The notes under the pieces were generated by a model. That model saw only the letters and a list, made by a program, of their open reading frames with translations, had not been told where the DNA came from and did no database searches. Of a stretch of 64,000 bases of DNA, positions 27,001 through 36,081 are shown piece by piece. The stretch spans positions 1-64,000 of the forward strand of contig NZ_RJUB01000004.1 in NCBI RefSeq assembly GCF_024343615.1, read 5' to 3'. The DNA comes from Ferruginibacter sp. HRS2-29. GTDB taxonomy: Bacteria > Bacteroidota > Bacteroidia > Chitinophagales > Chitinophagaceae. The first letter of the stretch is position 1. Every line of letters starts with the position of its first letter. The translations under genes and the position numbers were made by a program.

Positions 27001-29776
27001 AGGCTTCAAAGGGCAGGCACATAAGGCCAATCACCTGCTGCTTGAGATTATCTTTTAACGAACGGTTGGCATAAATGAGGTGCTGAACAAAAGTGACATC
27101 TTCGGGTTTTCTGAATGTTTCCCATAAAAAATTCACGATTGATGGAAGGAATACTATGCCCATCACCACCAACGTCCACGATGCCGGATTATTCAATATG
27201 GCCCATCCTGCTATCATCAACGACAGCAAAGCCAGTGGTACCAGGCTTCTGCGGAGGTTGTCGAATATCTTCCATTTGGATAAAGCCGATAATTTATTGA
27301 CATGTAATTTTTTATCCTGCCCGGGGGCAAATGGTGTAGCCCAGGAAGCTATCTGCCAGTCGCCACGGATCCAGCGGCGGCGGCGTTGTACATCGGTGAG
27401 GTAAGCGCCCGGGTATTCTTCATACAGCTGCACATCCGTGATCAATGCCGATCTGGCATAGGATCCTTCCAGCAGATCATGGCTCAAAATCCTGTTCTCC
27501 GGAAATTTATCATGGAAGGTGCGCTCAAAACTTTCGATATCATAAATGCCTTTACCGATGAAAGAGCCTTCTTTGAAAAGATCCTGGTACACATCCGAAG
27601 TAGCACGGGTGTATGGATCGGTGCCGGGTTCGTTTCCGTGTATCCTGGCGTAGATTGAACTTCCATTACCGGGCAGGCTGTTGGAAACCCTTGGCTGGAG
27701 TATGGTGTAACCGGCAGTGACCCGCTGCAGCTTTTCATTATAAATAGGCTGATTGAGCGGATGCGCCATATTACCTGCCATCTTCCAGGCTGTTTCGCGG
27801 GGGAGTTCCGTATCGGAATCCAGGGTGATGATGTATTTTACTTTGCTGTAAATTTCTTCTTCACCAATGATGACTGAAAAGTATTCTTTTCCTGTGCCTT
27901 TGATCAGTGCATTGAGCGCACCGAGTTTTCCGCGTTTGCGTTCGTAGCCCATCCATACATTTTCTTTCGGGTTCCACCTGCGTGGACGATGAAAGAGAAA
28001 GAACACATCATTACCGGCGCGTTCGTATTTTTTGTTGAGGGCAATTATTTTGTCAGAAACAAGCTGTATCAAAGCTGCATCTTCTTCCAGCACTTCCTCG
28101 CCGGCATCTTTAAGATCCGTGAGCAAGGCAAATGAAAGATGATCATTCCTGTTGGCGAGGTAATGCACTTCAATGTTCTCTACCAGCGAACTGATGGCAG
28201 TGCCGCTGGAAATGATCGTGGGGATCACCACCATCGTGCTGCAATCCTGGGGAATACCTTTTGAAAAATCCATCCTCGGCAGCAGGCAAGGCCTTGCCAT
28301 CAATGTGATGAACCAGTTGACCACGCTGCCTGCCAGCTGGCTGGAAGCGATGAGGATCATGATACCAAAACCGATGAGCCAGCCATCGCGAAGCCCTTCC
28401 AGTCCGGCTTTTTGAAACAGCCACCACGTGAGCAACCCTGAGATGAGGATGATGGCACCAACATAACTTACGAGTGGGATACGATTGGCGAGCCGGCGGC
28501 AACTTTCAAACCCCGAGTGTTTCATCGCTGCCTGTTTTTCCAACTGTGCCACCCCATTACCGATCAAAAAATATCCCACGTGTGCACTGTGCCTGTTGAG
28601 GGAATCTTTATTGGCCTCAGCCGCGGAGATCGCCATGGTGGCTATTTCCTGTTCTGTATGATCGCTGTGTTTTGAAATACGCTCGATGGTATGCCGGTAC
28701 ATGTCCCTGGTAAAAAAATCCATTTTTTCATACACACCATCTGTATCCTTGCGCAAAATATCTTCTACGATGCTGTTGCTTTCTACAAATGAACGCCAGT
28801 TGGTGGTGGCTAAAAAACGAAGACTGCTGATACTGTTGCTGATGGACAACTGATCGGCAGCCTGCTTCTGATTTTCCTGCTGGATCAGGATCGATGTGCT
28901 CAACCCTTCTTCCGTCAGCCGTTGTTCGATCCAGTTGAGCGCCAGCGCCAGCATATTTCCTTTTTCCTGCAGCCGCCGGGTGAATTCGGCGATGAAGGCG
29001 CTTTCCATCGGGGGTTCGGAACGGGCCATATCCGCGAGCACCAGCACCAGGTTCTTCGGATCGTTTTCCATCGTATCCATCATCAGGTCGGCCCAGTAAG
29101 CCGCCAATGTTTTATTCTGTATGTCGAGGGAGATCTGCACGGAAAGCCGGCGCAGATTTTCGAGCAACGCGAGCCTGAGCATGATAGGTGCAGCCCATAA
29201 TTCACCCAGTTGCAGGTAGCGCACTTTTTGATAACCATTTATGAACCTGTTAAGGCTTCGCAGGTTGACATGCCCGTCACTATGAGAAATTATTTCCACA
29301 GCTATATCATAAATACGGGGTAAACCAACCGATGGGCCTTTGGAAAGTTGCGGCAAGCCCTTGCTATATCCTTTGGGTAAATGTTTTTTCCCGATATAGA
29401 TCTGTTCTTCAATCAAATAAAAATTATCCAGCAGCCATTCACCCGCAGGCACCACCCTGTTATTTTTCCTTACGGTTTCTGTAAGCAATTCGTGTACTTC
29501 CAGAAGGATCGCTTCATTGGAAGCCAGGCGTTTCAGCAATTGTTCGGATTGATCTTTCTGTACCAAAACATGCCTTCCGGCAAGGTCTGTAGCATATTGC
29601 TCGAGTTGCTCTTCTGTAAACAATTCGGCCCTGAGCGGCGAACGTTCGTCCTTATTTTTTCCATTGGGGCTATCGCCCATGAATGGCTCGATTATATTTT
29701 TCTTTAATGCACCTATCGCCTGTGGAAGCATTTCCAAAACACCCGTTTCCTTATCTTTTCTTTGGTTTACTTTCAT
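21092..29776 (-). CDS. cyclic beta-1,2-glucan synthase-like protein (GT84 + GH94)
   Basis: 2894 residues, the usual size of NdvB/ChvB-type enzymes. A soluble N-terminal region is followed by membrane segments at ~440-500, 840-890 and 960-1010. Between them lies a processive glycosyltransferase core with TLDSDTELPRE (~650, DxD-type) and RRRRWIRGDWQ (~795, QxxRW-type). Next comes a glucoamylase-like region (~1100-1600, EGRYGFYEAIDYT, MAHHQGMAF). The C-terminal half has the GH94 phosphorylase pattern, WCNDWGTFCYIRD-like strands and GSGDWNDGMDKVG near 2590, with a final WTWYTGSAGWMYQLILE. In proteobacteria these enzymes make periplasmic cyclic glucans used in osmoadaptation and host contact. No NdvA exporter gene adjoins it. 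The role in this organism is inferred from family. Confidence 0.85.
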   Translation of the reverse strand: MKVNQRKDKETGVLEMLPQAIGALKKNIIEPFMGDSPNGKNKDERSPLRAELFTEEQLEQYATDLAGRHVLVQKDQSEQLLKRLASNEAILLEVHELLTETVRKNNRVVPAGEWLLDNFYLIEEQIYIGKKHLPKGYSKGLPQLSKGPSVGLPRIYDIAVEIISHSDGHVNLRSLNRFINGYQKVRYLQLGELWAAPIMLRLALLENLRRLSVQISLDIQNKTLAAYWADLMMDTMENDPKNLVLVLADMARSEPPMESAFIAEFTRRLQEKGNMLALALNWIEQRLTEEGLSTSILIQQENQKQAADQLSISNSISSLRFLATTNWRSFVESNSIVEDILRKDTDGVYEKMDFFTRDMYRHTIERISKHSDHTEQEIATMAISAAEANKDSLNRHSAHVGYFLIGNGVAQLEKQAAMKHSGFESCRRLANRIPLVSYVGAIILISGLLTWWLFQKAGLEGLRDGWLIGFGIMILIASSQLAGSVVNWFITLMARPCLLPRMDFSKGIPQDCSTMVVIPTIISSGTAISSLVENIEVHYLANRNDHLSFALLTDLKDAGEEVLEEDAALIQLVSDKIIALNKKYERAGNDVFFLFHRPRRWNPKENVWMGYERKRGKLGALNALIKGTGKEYFSVIIGEEEIYSKVKYIITLDSDTELPRETAWKMAGNMAHPLNQPIYNEKLQRVTAGYTILQPRVSNSLPGNGSSIYARIHGNEPGTDPYTRATSDVYQDLFKEGSFIGKGIYDIESFERTFHDKFPENRILSHDLLEGSYARSALITDVQLYEEYPGAYLTDVQRRRRWIRGDWQIASWATPFAPGQDKKLHVNKLSALSKWKIFDNLRRSLVPLALLSLMIAGWAILNNPASWTLVVMGIVFLPSIVNFLWETFRKPEDVTFVQHLIYANRSLKDNLKQQVIGLMCLPFEAFVFTQGILLTLWRIYISRRKLLQWNPYGSSVLKRTVAGTYAYMWFTPVFSIGIFIFLTLYSPVSIIAASPFIIAWLMAPLVTWYISKPGAEKKTEITESESIYLRKLARKIWSFFEVFVGQEDNWLPPDNYQEQPVERIAHRTSPTNIGLSMLSNLTAWDFGYITHETLLERTGNTLRTLQSMEKYRGHLYNWYDTISLAPLAPRYVSTVDSGNFIGHVITLKQGLMSVPDKKIISENDFKGLEDALGILIEKTNEKKALTGFMDSLRNTWPQHIHDLHQLNTYLSAIEAQLKNILVELDLTPDMEDDWWAEKTMEHIKNMQHQLNTFFPWLGLPAAKEKFSHLVADLPAVPTINQLARIEQSLLHKIVACYLPENSAAENEWLNQLRSAITDSARFAKQLQLRAEVLARQCDEFTHVEYDFLYDKIQHLLTIGYNADEHRADNSYYDLLASEARLTTFVAIAQGKLPQQSWFALGRQLTNLGTDPILLSWSGSMFEYLMPLLVMPTYENTLLDQTNKSVIKKQMDYCRSRNIPWGISESGYSNVDAHLNYQYRAFGVPGLGFKRGLASDLVIAPYATIMALMVAPSDAYNNLQVMKEDGFEGRYGFYEAIDYTAARLPRRTTHNVIRSFMAHHQGMAFLSIGFLMFDQPMQKRFEADVQVKATLLLLQERIPRITTFYSPTVHESDTTVFAGGNESMRVINTPHTAIPEVQLLSNGRYHVMLTNSGGGYSRWKNLLINRWREDATCDNWGTFCYIRDLENNAFWSAAYQPSLNEGTNYEAVFSQGRAEFRRKDNNIETHTEVIVSPEDDVELRRIHINNRSRKRRFIEVTSYAEVVMASAASDEAHPAFSNLFVQTEINEQRHAIICTRRPRSADETTPYLFHLMKAHGAEIQQVTYETDRDRFIGRGNTIHQPGMIYNSKGLSGESGSVLDPVIAIQYRIYIEPYKSVIVDVITGAADTKEGSNALIEKYQDKHIANRGLELAWTHSQVILRQINATEADAQLYNRLAGSIIFGNGALRTDPANIIKNRRGQSALWAYSISGDLPIVLLQIEESSSLDLVKQMVQAHAYWRLKGLIVDLIIWNDDHGGYRQELNDRIHALIVPGSSANLKDQPGGIFIRSTEQISNEDRILFQTVAHIVISDRLGTLEEQVNRGAKPKNTIPVFKPSKFHTSVDSTLINDLQLPEGVQFFNGFGGFSADGKEYVIKTMPGKPTPAPWVNVLGNPQFGTVVSESGQSYTWVENAHGIRLTPWNNDPITDLKGEAFYLRDEESGRFWSPSALPARGNSPYITRHGFGYSIFEHSEDGIYSSMKVYVAIDATIKFIVLTVRNNSNRPRRVSATGYMEWVLGDLRSKAQMHTITEMDKRSGALLAQNAYSTEFEHRVAFFDVDDAGRSFTADRTEFIGRNGTLANPDAMNKVRLSGKTGAALDSCAALQVAFDLVEEEEKQVTFRLGAGKNMDEAIALIERYEGNAAAKEAFKKVEDFWKETLTNVQVYTPDTATNILANGWLNYQALSCRIWARSGFYQSGGAFGFRDQLQDVLSLMHTKPGLVRDQILICASRQFIEGDVQHWWHPPKGRGVRTTCSDDYLWLPFVTARYIQSTGDQQILEEQVSFIEGRLLNAGEESYYDLPIRSDKTASLYEHCVRAIEHGLRFGEHGLPFMGSGDWNDGMDKVGQHGKGESVWLAFFLYDILERFSIVAVAHHDQAFADKCRTQASALKQSINKNAWDGEWFRRAYFDDGTPLGSKENEECKIDSIAQSWSVLSKAGDKERSLTALASADKYLVRKEDGMIQLFDPPFDKSSMNPGYIKGYVPGVRENGGQYTHAAIWLVMAFAEAGNAERTWELLKMINPLNRGIDAEKIAVYKSEPYVIAADVYAEPRHKGRGGWTWYTGSAGWMYQLILESFIGLKRTGDTIRFKPCMPAEWGTIKIQYRYMDTTYMISLKAGEQKEHALKMENKGGLVEVEI

Positions 29777-29996
29777 ACTCGTCTCTTGAATTTATTCAGC
29801 TATATCCACTAAAAGTGACCGTGGTAATTTTTTCCTGTTGAATACTACCCAAAAATTATGCTGTGTTTTGGTAATGAGGAATATAAGAGGGTTTAAATGA
29901 GGATCGGAAGGCGATTGTCATCAGCTATGCCCTTTGGAATTCAGGCAATCATTCAGTTAGTGAATAGTCAATAGTGAATAGTCAAGACTTTGCCGT
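29777..29996. other. intergenic upstream of the glucan synthase
   Basis: Contains the promoter region of the minus-strand glucan synthase gene and a small direct repeat (GTGAATAGTCAA-type, two copies near 29960-29985). No gene seen. Confidence 0.4.
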
Positions 29997-30042
29997 TTAT
30001 AACAGTAACGCCCCTTTTTTCAAAGGGGCGTTACTGTTATAA
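29997..30042. terminator. strong terminator of the polyphosphate-kinase operon
   Basis: A ~21-bp inverted repeat (TTATAACAGTAACGCCCC... paired with ...GGGGCGTTACTGTTATAA) with a T-rich loop, 55 bp past the stop of the GAF protein. It is followed by TTCGTGTAATTCG-type short repeats to 30097. Confidence 0.85.
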
Positions 30043-30097
30043 GTGCTTTTAAATTTCGCTTTCGTGTAATTCGCGTAATTCGTTTCAATTCGTGTAA

Positions 30098-32452
30098 TCA
30101 TATAACCACTCCTACCCTCAATGCCCTCAATCCATTCACACCCTGCATTTCTTCGAGCTCCAGGTCTTCGAGGTCATTTTTCAACAAACCCTGTTCCTGC
30201 AGGTAATTGATGTAGCCACGATATTCATCCGCTTCCTGCCTGGTGAAATAAACGATGGCGATCTTGTCGGGTTGCGTCAGGCGTTCCGCAGAAGATTTGA
30301 TATGTATCTTATCGATCCTTTTCTTTACGATATGATAACGGATATTGTAGGCGCCTTCCACATCAAACCGTTTTTCATCCTTACGGAATTTGATATCGAT
30401 CGGGTTGGAATGTACGAAGATGAGCTGCGTGGTTTCTACCGGCACCGGCAGGCTGTCGATAAGCGAGTGCGCATATTTTGCGATAGCAGCCATGGAGCTC
30501 ACCTGCAAAAGCCGGAGATTTTTCAGGTAAATATCGCTGAACGGTTTATCGGGCGCAATCGACTGGCCGATGTAAATATCATACTCCACACCATCCGTCC
30601 TGAACTTTTCAAAATAAGAAGGATAAGCCTGCTGGATCTCCCCCTTCATACTTTCCAGGTAAAAATTAACTGCTGATATCACGGTGGTCATCGAAGATTC
30701 CAACGACCGGCGGTTGTAATTGGCGATACCGGAGGCTTCATCGATGGCCTCAAAATAACGGGCACTTATTTTTTCATATACCGGGTTCCCTTTTTGAAAA
30801 TGTAACAGGAAAGGCACGATGTTATTCTCCAGGAATTCATTGAGCCTAACCTCTTCGTAAAACCCATCCGGTTCACTTACTTTTTCCAGCCATTTCTGCG
30901 TGAGATAAATTTTTTCATCGATCAATCCAAATCCGGAGCGTTCTTTCAATTCTTTCAATACTTCGATGAGTAAACCAAACTGCACCTGCAGATCCCTGCT
31001 AAGTGAGGCATTACGCTCTATGGTGGAATTGCGGATATCCACGGCTCCATACAACGGGTACACCGCTTTGAATTCGATGTCTTCCACTTCGGTGTTGGCG
31101 CTGCCAGAATGTTTATCACGCATATAATGCCAGGCGGCTTCGTTGAATTTCCATTGAACGGCCGGTTGTACGGAGGTGAATTTTTCTTTGATCACATGCT
31201 CGATCCCATCTTCAAACTGGTGAACGGCATTGTTGAGCAATTGTGACAACAAAGGCATGGCCACATCAAGATTCGTCATCGCCACATCGTCGAGTATGCC
31301 TTCTTTTTTGGAATACACTTCCAGCACCCCGCCCAGGGATTTATTAAAATAAACGGGCAGCAGCGCATAACTTTTTACACCAGATTTTTTTAATAACCGC
31401 AGGTACCCTTTCCGGTTTTCATCCGCTTTGGTGATCTCTTTATAAAAAATAACTTTAGGTTCGTCCAGGTATTTTTGTGCCAGCGCAAGGTAGGTTTCTT
31501 CCCCAAGCCCCTGTTCATGCGTGATACCGATGACCATGCTATTGGAGCACATCGATTTGTCGAACACCAGCTTGTTGTTGATCCTGAGTACCGGCAACAC
31601 ACCAAATTCAATTTCATTGTTGCCTACCAGGGCTTTCAGCGAACGCGTGATAGTATCAAAACATTGTTCCTCATCCATATCATATGTATTGAGGATGGCG
31701 TTTTTAATATTTTCAATCGCATATTGAGAAGTGATATCGGCAATCTGTGTTAATCCAAACCCTTCGAAACGAAACATATCCAGGGGCAAAATGCGCTGCA
31801 GCAAAGGCAACACATCCTGGTGATCGTAACTGGTACGGGATTTCAATGATTCGATATTGATATCGGGCAGCGGCTTCACGGTATGTACATCAATGAAACG
31901 GATATCCATTTTCATCTTGTAAAACCTGTTCATGCCGGTCTTTGCATCCGCCATTGAATGGATGATCTCCCTGTTGAAAAAAGATGGGATACCATAACAT
32001 TTTTCAAGAATGAGCGAATACCGGAACTTGAGCTGATTGGTAACGATGTCTGCTATTTCTTTCGACTGCAAAACTTCCTTCCTGATGCTGCAGCTGGTGA
32101 TATCGGCTATCAGGTTAAAAAACGCGTTGGTGCTGTAAAATAATACGGGCGACAGCGGCAGGCTCAGCGACCAGTAATGTTTATTCTCATCTTCTACGAT
32201 CGGGGAAAGTGTATTGTAGATCAGTTGAAATTCATCGCCGTAGCGGTAAGCATCATTTACATCAATCTTATCGAGTAGTTCAGGTTTTTGTTCAAACTGC
32301 TCTATCACATAATTGATGTACCCGTTTTTTACGCCTTCTGTAGCATCGCGGCGTTTTTTCAAAAAATCTATGAAGGGCCTGAAAGTGAGCACAGTTTGTA
32401 CTGCATCCCCCTGCGGTTTATCTTTTGTAAGATCAAGTATTTTTGTCTGCAT
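30098..32452 (-). CDS. GAF-domain protein of unknown role
   Basis: 784 residues from the ATG at 32452 (MQTKILDLTKDK); the open frame continues upstream but overlaps the barrel gene. No signal peptide. A GAF-like module is visible around residues 300-430 (KLVFDKSMCSNSMVIGITHE, SYALLPVYFNKSLGGVLEVY, LSQLLNNAVHQFEDGIEHVI), followed by a helical region and an alpha/beta C-terminus (IAIVYFTRQEADEYRGYINY). No kinase, cyclase or DNA-binding motif was found. Last gene of the five-gene operon, starting 2 bp after the barrel gene, so it probably senses a small molecule for the same pathway. Confidence 0.7.
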   Translation of the reverse strand: MQTKILDLTKDKPQGDAVQTVLTFRPFIDFLKKRRDATEGVKNGYINYVIEQFEQKPELLDKIDVNDAYRYGDEFQLIYNTLSPIVEDENKHYWSLSLPLSPVLFYSTNAFFNLIADITSCSIRKEVLQSKEIADIVTNQLKFRYSLILEKCYGIPSFFNREIIHSMADAKTGMNRFYKMKMDIRFIDVHTVKPLPDINIESLKSRTSYDHQDVLPLLQRILPLDMFRFEGFGLTQIADITSQYAIENIKNAILNTYDMDEEQCFDTITRSLKALVGNNEIEFGVLPVLRINNKLVFDKSMCSNSMVIGITHEQGLGEETYLALAQKYLDEPKVIFYKEITKADENRKGYLRLLKKSGVKSYALLPVYFNKSLGGVLEVYSKKEGILDDVAMTNLDVAMPLLSQLLNNAVHQFEDGIEHVIKEKFTSVQPAVQWKFNEAAWHYMRDKHSGSANTEVEDIEFKAVYPLYGAVDIRNSTIERNASLSRDLQVQFGLLIEVLKELKERSGFGLIDEKIYLTQKWLEKVSEPDGFYEEVRLNEFLENNIVPFLLHFQKGNPVYEKISARYFEAIDEASGIANYNRRSLESSMTTVISAVNFYLESMKGEIQQAYPSYFEKFRTDGVEYDIYIGQSIAPDKPFSDIYLKNLRLLQVSSMAAIAKYAHSLIDSLPVPVETTQLIFVHSNPIDIKFRKDEKRFDVEGAYNIRYHIVKKRIDKIHIKSSAERLTQPDKIAIVYFTRQEADEYRGYINYLQEQGLLKNDLEDLELEEMQGVNGLRALRVGVVI

Positions 32453-32454
32453 AA

Positions 32455-35400
32455 TTAAAAGCGTAAGCCCATTGTAAAGTACGGGTACCAGCCTTCGGTG
32501 GAATGTCCCATGACAAAACTGAAGGCAACCAGCGACGCAGGTGCAAAATAGATACCACCTCCTGCACCGTTGTGCCATTTAGCAGAATTGTCATGCTTTT
32601 CCCAAACTCTGCCAGCATCCCAGAAGCCGGTAATGCCAAACTGACCCGGCAAAATGTAATTGGCGATATCAGAAACCTTCACCCTCAGCTCGAGGTTATT
32701 GTAGAAACTATGTTGTCCGGCAAACCTGTATTGTCTGAATCCCAGCAGGTTTTCCTGTCCGCCGATAAAGGCCGACTGGTAAAAAGCTGGGTTGCCAATA
32801 GAAACCGTGCCGCCCATCCTGTTTGCCAGTATCACCGTAGACTTCGCATTCAGGTTTTTATAAAAAGCAAACTCCGGAATGATCTGCGCATATGACCTGG
32901 CGAATTTGCCCAGGCCTGCATACCCCTGGATCCGCACATTGAAATAACTTCCATACTGCGGCAATATCTTGTTGTTGCGTTTGTCCTGGGAGTAAATGAA
33001 AACCGCACCAAGGTGCATCTTGCTTTCCTGCAAAGTGAGGCTGTCGTATGAGCCGATGTTGGTAGTGCTGGTAATAAACCTTCCATCGTTATCATCTTTT
33101 GAATAGCGGTAATACTGCCAGGATGGGCCGATGCTTACGTAGGAAGTCTTGCTTTGTTTATTGCGCCAGCGAATGGCTGGATCCACCTGGAAAGTACTGA
33201 AACGCGTGCGGTAGAAACGCCTGTCGTTGCCGGATTTATCATAAGGCGTATTGTTGCCCACTCCAAAGAAATTGATGGTATTATTCGGGGCTCTCGCCAG
33301 TGCGTTGATGGTGATATCGGCAGTCTTGAAAACGTGCGTCCATTCGGAAGTGTAGCGTATCCTGTATGCTTTTGTAGAAAACGAATGAGCGGCAGTAAGC
33401 TGATGCTGACTGGCGAAAGGATATTTCCTGAACCCTTCCTGGTGGGTATACTTGATGCCACCACCGAGGATGAGCCCATCGTCATAGTTGAGGCCGATGC
33501 TGGTAAGTGGCTGCCAGATATTGTATAAATTAACAGGAGTGAAAACGGTACTCAGGCTATCGTTGGATATCCTTGTTTTGAACTTAGTGCTATCGCCGCT
33601 GAAAGTACCGTTATGGCGACGCTGGTATAATTTTATTCTGCCTTTGGAAGCAATCACATTGTAGGCTTTTTCATCTGTCTGCCCGATAAGGCGCAGTTTG
33701 ATATCCGATGTTTTATTATTCACTACAATGCTGTCATTGCCATTACCCGCATATATCCTGATCTCTTTTGTCAATGAACGGTCGTAGGTTTTATTCATCA
33801 GTTCATCTTCTATTGCCCCGTTTTTTGAGATCTTATGGACTTTCACATTCAGGTCGCCGTTTTCAACGCCCGTGATCTCGATCAGTTCATTCTTATCACT
33901 TGTTTTGATGTCAGCGATCTTCTGTATGAAACGGTAATAAGTTTCCATCGCTTCCGGCATGGCTGAACGTCTTGCTTTTAGTTTTGCCAGAAATTCGTCG
34001 TGCCGTAATTTGTAAGACGCTTCCGGTAACCTACGCAAACCCGCTTCCAGCACAGAATCCGTAATAGCGGCTGTAAAGAGTTCCACTTGCTTCGTCCATT
34101 CATCGTGGCTCAACTGCGCTTCCGGGAATGAATTGGCAAACCTGGTTTCGTTGATGAGCCATTTTGGTTGTTCGAGTGTATTTCCAAAATCCGCCAGCTC
34201 GGGAATGATGTATTCCCTCGAAGCGATCTTCGGCACCACTCCCTGTATCAGGTGAAAAACCTGGTCACGGTCGCGGGGAATGGCGAGATAACTTTTCGAT
34301 TTTCCATTGGCCGTATCTTTCCAGCGCCATTGGTCTTCGTGCCTGTCCCAGTCGGCAATGTACATATCGAGCATACGTGCCCGCAGAAATTCTTTTGCAT
34401 CGATGCGGTTATCATTATCCTTTTGGATATTGCGCTGCATTTTGGGGGTGTTGTCCGATTCGCCCAATGGTTCACGCTCTTCGAGCAATACCACTTCATT
34501 GGTAAACAACATCCCATATACACCCAAAGCCTTATCGGGCGCCACTACACCTATGATGGGTGTTGAATGCGGAACATTCGCCGCTTTGGCGATCGGCGGC
34601 ACCACCAATGCGGAAAACGGGTGCTGGGCGCTGGTGGCATCATCGAGCCAATCCCTGGCAAAAGTTTCGCGTAAGGCAGGTGGCAAAATATTCGAAGCAT
34701 TTTTCTCCACGCTGCGTATCACCCACTCCTTACCGGTTTTATCTTTCAGGCGCAATGATTTCGATTGTTTACCACCTCCCAACTCTGTAGGGGTAAGCCC
34801 CCCGTTGAAATCAGAAATTCGTATAACCGGCAACGTTACTTCCTGCGCCCAATCCTTGCGGTAATTTTCGCCAAACATTTTCCGGTGCAGTTTGCTGTGT
34901 TTGTCATATTCAGGATGTACCCTTACCGTTATGCTATCCCCGGAAAAAGCCTTGTACATTTCCACCGAATATTCAGGTTGTTTTTTATAAGGCAATGTAT
35001 AAGTGAATGCCTGCCTGATGGTATCCGGAACATATTCATAGTAGTTGAACTGCATGCTGTTGTCGGGCATCAGATCGGCTGTAACATACCCCTGTGTTGC
35101 TTTTGCAAACAATGAGTACTTAGTTTTAACCGCATTGGTATGTTTGGCACCGGCACCGCTTACGATCTGTATCTTGTTCTGTTTTCCTTTGATGAACTGC
35201 AATCCATGCTCGTGACCGGCAACATGCACAAGATTGGGAAAGCTGTCAAACACCGCGTCAATGCTGTTGATCATGTTCCTGTAACGTGGATGCTTGATAT
35301 CTTCCTGGTTGTAAAAAGTGGTGCGCAACAAAGGATACAGTGAACCTACCACGGGTAACGGGATATACAAATGCCTGTTGAGAATGGTAAAGGGAAATAC

Positions 35401-36075
35401 ATGGTCTTTAAAAGAATACTTTCCGCCATGCTCGCCATAACTCTGAAAAGGATGATGCGAAGCCAGCAGGATTATTTTATTACGGTGCTTATAGCGCAGC
35501 AATGCCAGCTTCTCAAGTATCTCGGTCTGTGTCTGGCATTCACATTCTGGATTTTTTTTATCGAATGGAAAGAGCCACCATTCGCTGTCGAATGCTATCA
35601 GCACAAGGTTTTCGTTAATTGGCACCTCTACAGGATCGGGACAACCATTTGCCGGAATAAGTTTTAAAAGGGAATCCCCGCGGCTTTCGATATAGCGCCA
35701 TTGGCGCTGAATTTTAGCTAACCCATTTACCCCGGTTTTATCCCAGTCGTGGTTGCCGGGAAGAAAAAATACCGGCGCCCCTTTTTTTCGCATAGGCTCG
35801 TATTGCGACCGGAGTATCGCATAATCTTCCCGTTTGTCGTCGGCCGTAGCATCGCTTAACCCGATGCCCCTCGGGTAAACATTATCACCCAGGTACATCA
35901 CCATCGTCTTTCCGGTGATGATGTGGTTGGCGGCATGGGTCAGCGCCTGTTTTTGTGTCGCGTTCATTTCGCCGGCATCGCCAATAAATATGATCCTGTA
36001 TTTTATGCTGTCCTGTGCGGTAACAGTAAAAGCGGTAACAGAAAGGATCAAAAAAAGAAATAGAGATCTGATCAT
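32455..36075 (-). CDS. metallophosphoesterase / kinase-like / BamA-type barrel fusion
   Basis: 1206 residues with signal peptide (MIRSLFLFLILSVTAFTVTA). Residues ~25-370 are a calcineurin-like phosphoesterase with all metal motifs: FIGDAGE, YLGDNVY, PGNHDWD, ASHHPF and AGHEHG. Residues ~430-620 hold a segment that looks like a degenerate kinase: a Gly-rich stretch (ELGGGKQSKSLRLKDKTGK), K458 in VIRSVEK, D575-W-D-R-H579 and P-R-D602-R-D604. These parallel the FAM20/CotH-type DRH and metal-binding D motifs. Residues ~830-1206 are a BamA/ShlB-type outer-membrane barrel ending in YFTMGLRF. Phosphoesterase and barrel are well supported; the kinase reading is inference. Genes on both sides are 2 and 6 bp away. 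Confidence 0.8.
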   Translation of the reverse strand: MIRSLFLFLILSVTAFTVTAQDSIKYRIIFIGDAGEMNATQKQALTHAANHIITGKTMVMYLGDNVYPRGIGLSDATADDKREDYAILRSQYEPMRKKGAPVFFLPGNHDWDKTGVNGLAKIQRQWRYIESRGDSLLKLIPANGCPDPVEVPINENLVLIAFDSEWWLFPFDKKNPECECQTQTEILEKLALLRYKHRNKIILLASHHPFQSYGEHGGKYSFKDHVFPFTILNRHLYIPLPVVGSLYPLLRTTFYNQEDIKHPRYRNMINSIDAVFDSFPNLVHVAGHEHGLQFIKGKQNKIQIVSGAGAKHTNAVKTKYSLFAKATQGYVTADLMPDNSMQFNYYEYVPDTIRQAFTYTLPYKKQPEYSVEMYKAFSGDSITVRVHPEYDKHSKLHRKMFGENYRKDWAQEVTLPVIRISDFNGGLTPTELGGGKQSKSLRLKDKTGKEWVIRSVEKNASNILPPALRETFARDWLDDATSAQHPFSALVVPPIAKAANVPHSTPIIGVVAPDKALGVYGMLFTNEVVLLEEREPLGESDNTPKMQRNIQKDNDNRIDAKEFLRARMLDMYIADWDRHEDQWRWKDTANGKSKSYLAIPRDRDQVFHLIQGVVPKIASREYIIPELADFGNTLEQPKWLINETRFANSFPEAQLSHDEWTKQVELFTAAITDSVLEAGLRRLPEASYKLRHDEFLAKLKARRSAMPEAMETYYRFIQKIADIKTSDKNELIEITGVENGDLNVKVHKISKNGAIEDELMNKTYDRSLTKEIRIYAGNGNDSIVVNNKTSDIKLRLIGQTDEKAYNVIASKGRIKLYQRRHNGTFSGDSTKFKTRISNDSLSTVFTPVNLYNIWQPLTSIGLNYDDGLILGGGIKYTHQEGFRKYPFASQHQLTAAHSFSTKAYRIRYTSEWTHVFKTADITINALARAPNNTINFFGVGNNTPYDKSGNDRRFYRTRFSTFQVDPAIRWRNKQSKTSYVSIGPSWQYYRYSKDDNDGRFITSTTNIGSYDSLTLQESKMHLGAVFIYSQDKRNNKILPQYGSYFNVRIQGYAGLGKFARSYAQIIPEFAFYKNLNAKSTVILANRMGGTVSIGNPAFYQSAFIGGQENLLGFRQYRFAGQHSFYNNLELRVKVSDIANYILPGQFGITGFWDAGRVWEKHDNSAKWHNGAGGGIYFAPASLVAFSFVMGHSTEGWYPYFTMGLRF

Positions 36076-36081
36076 CGTAAA

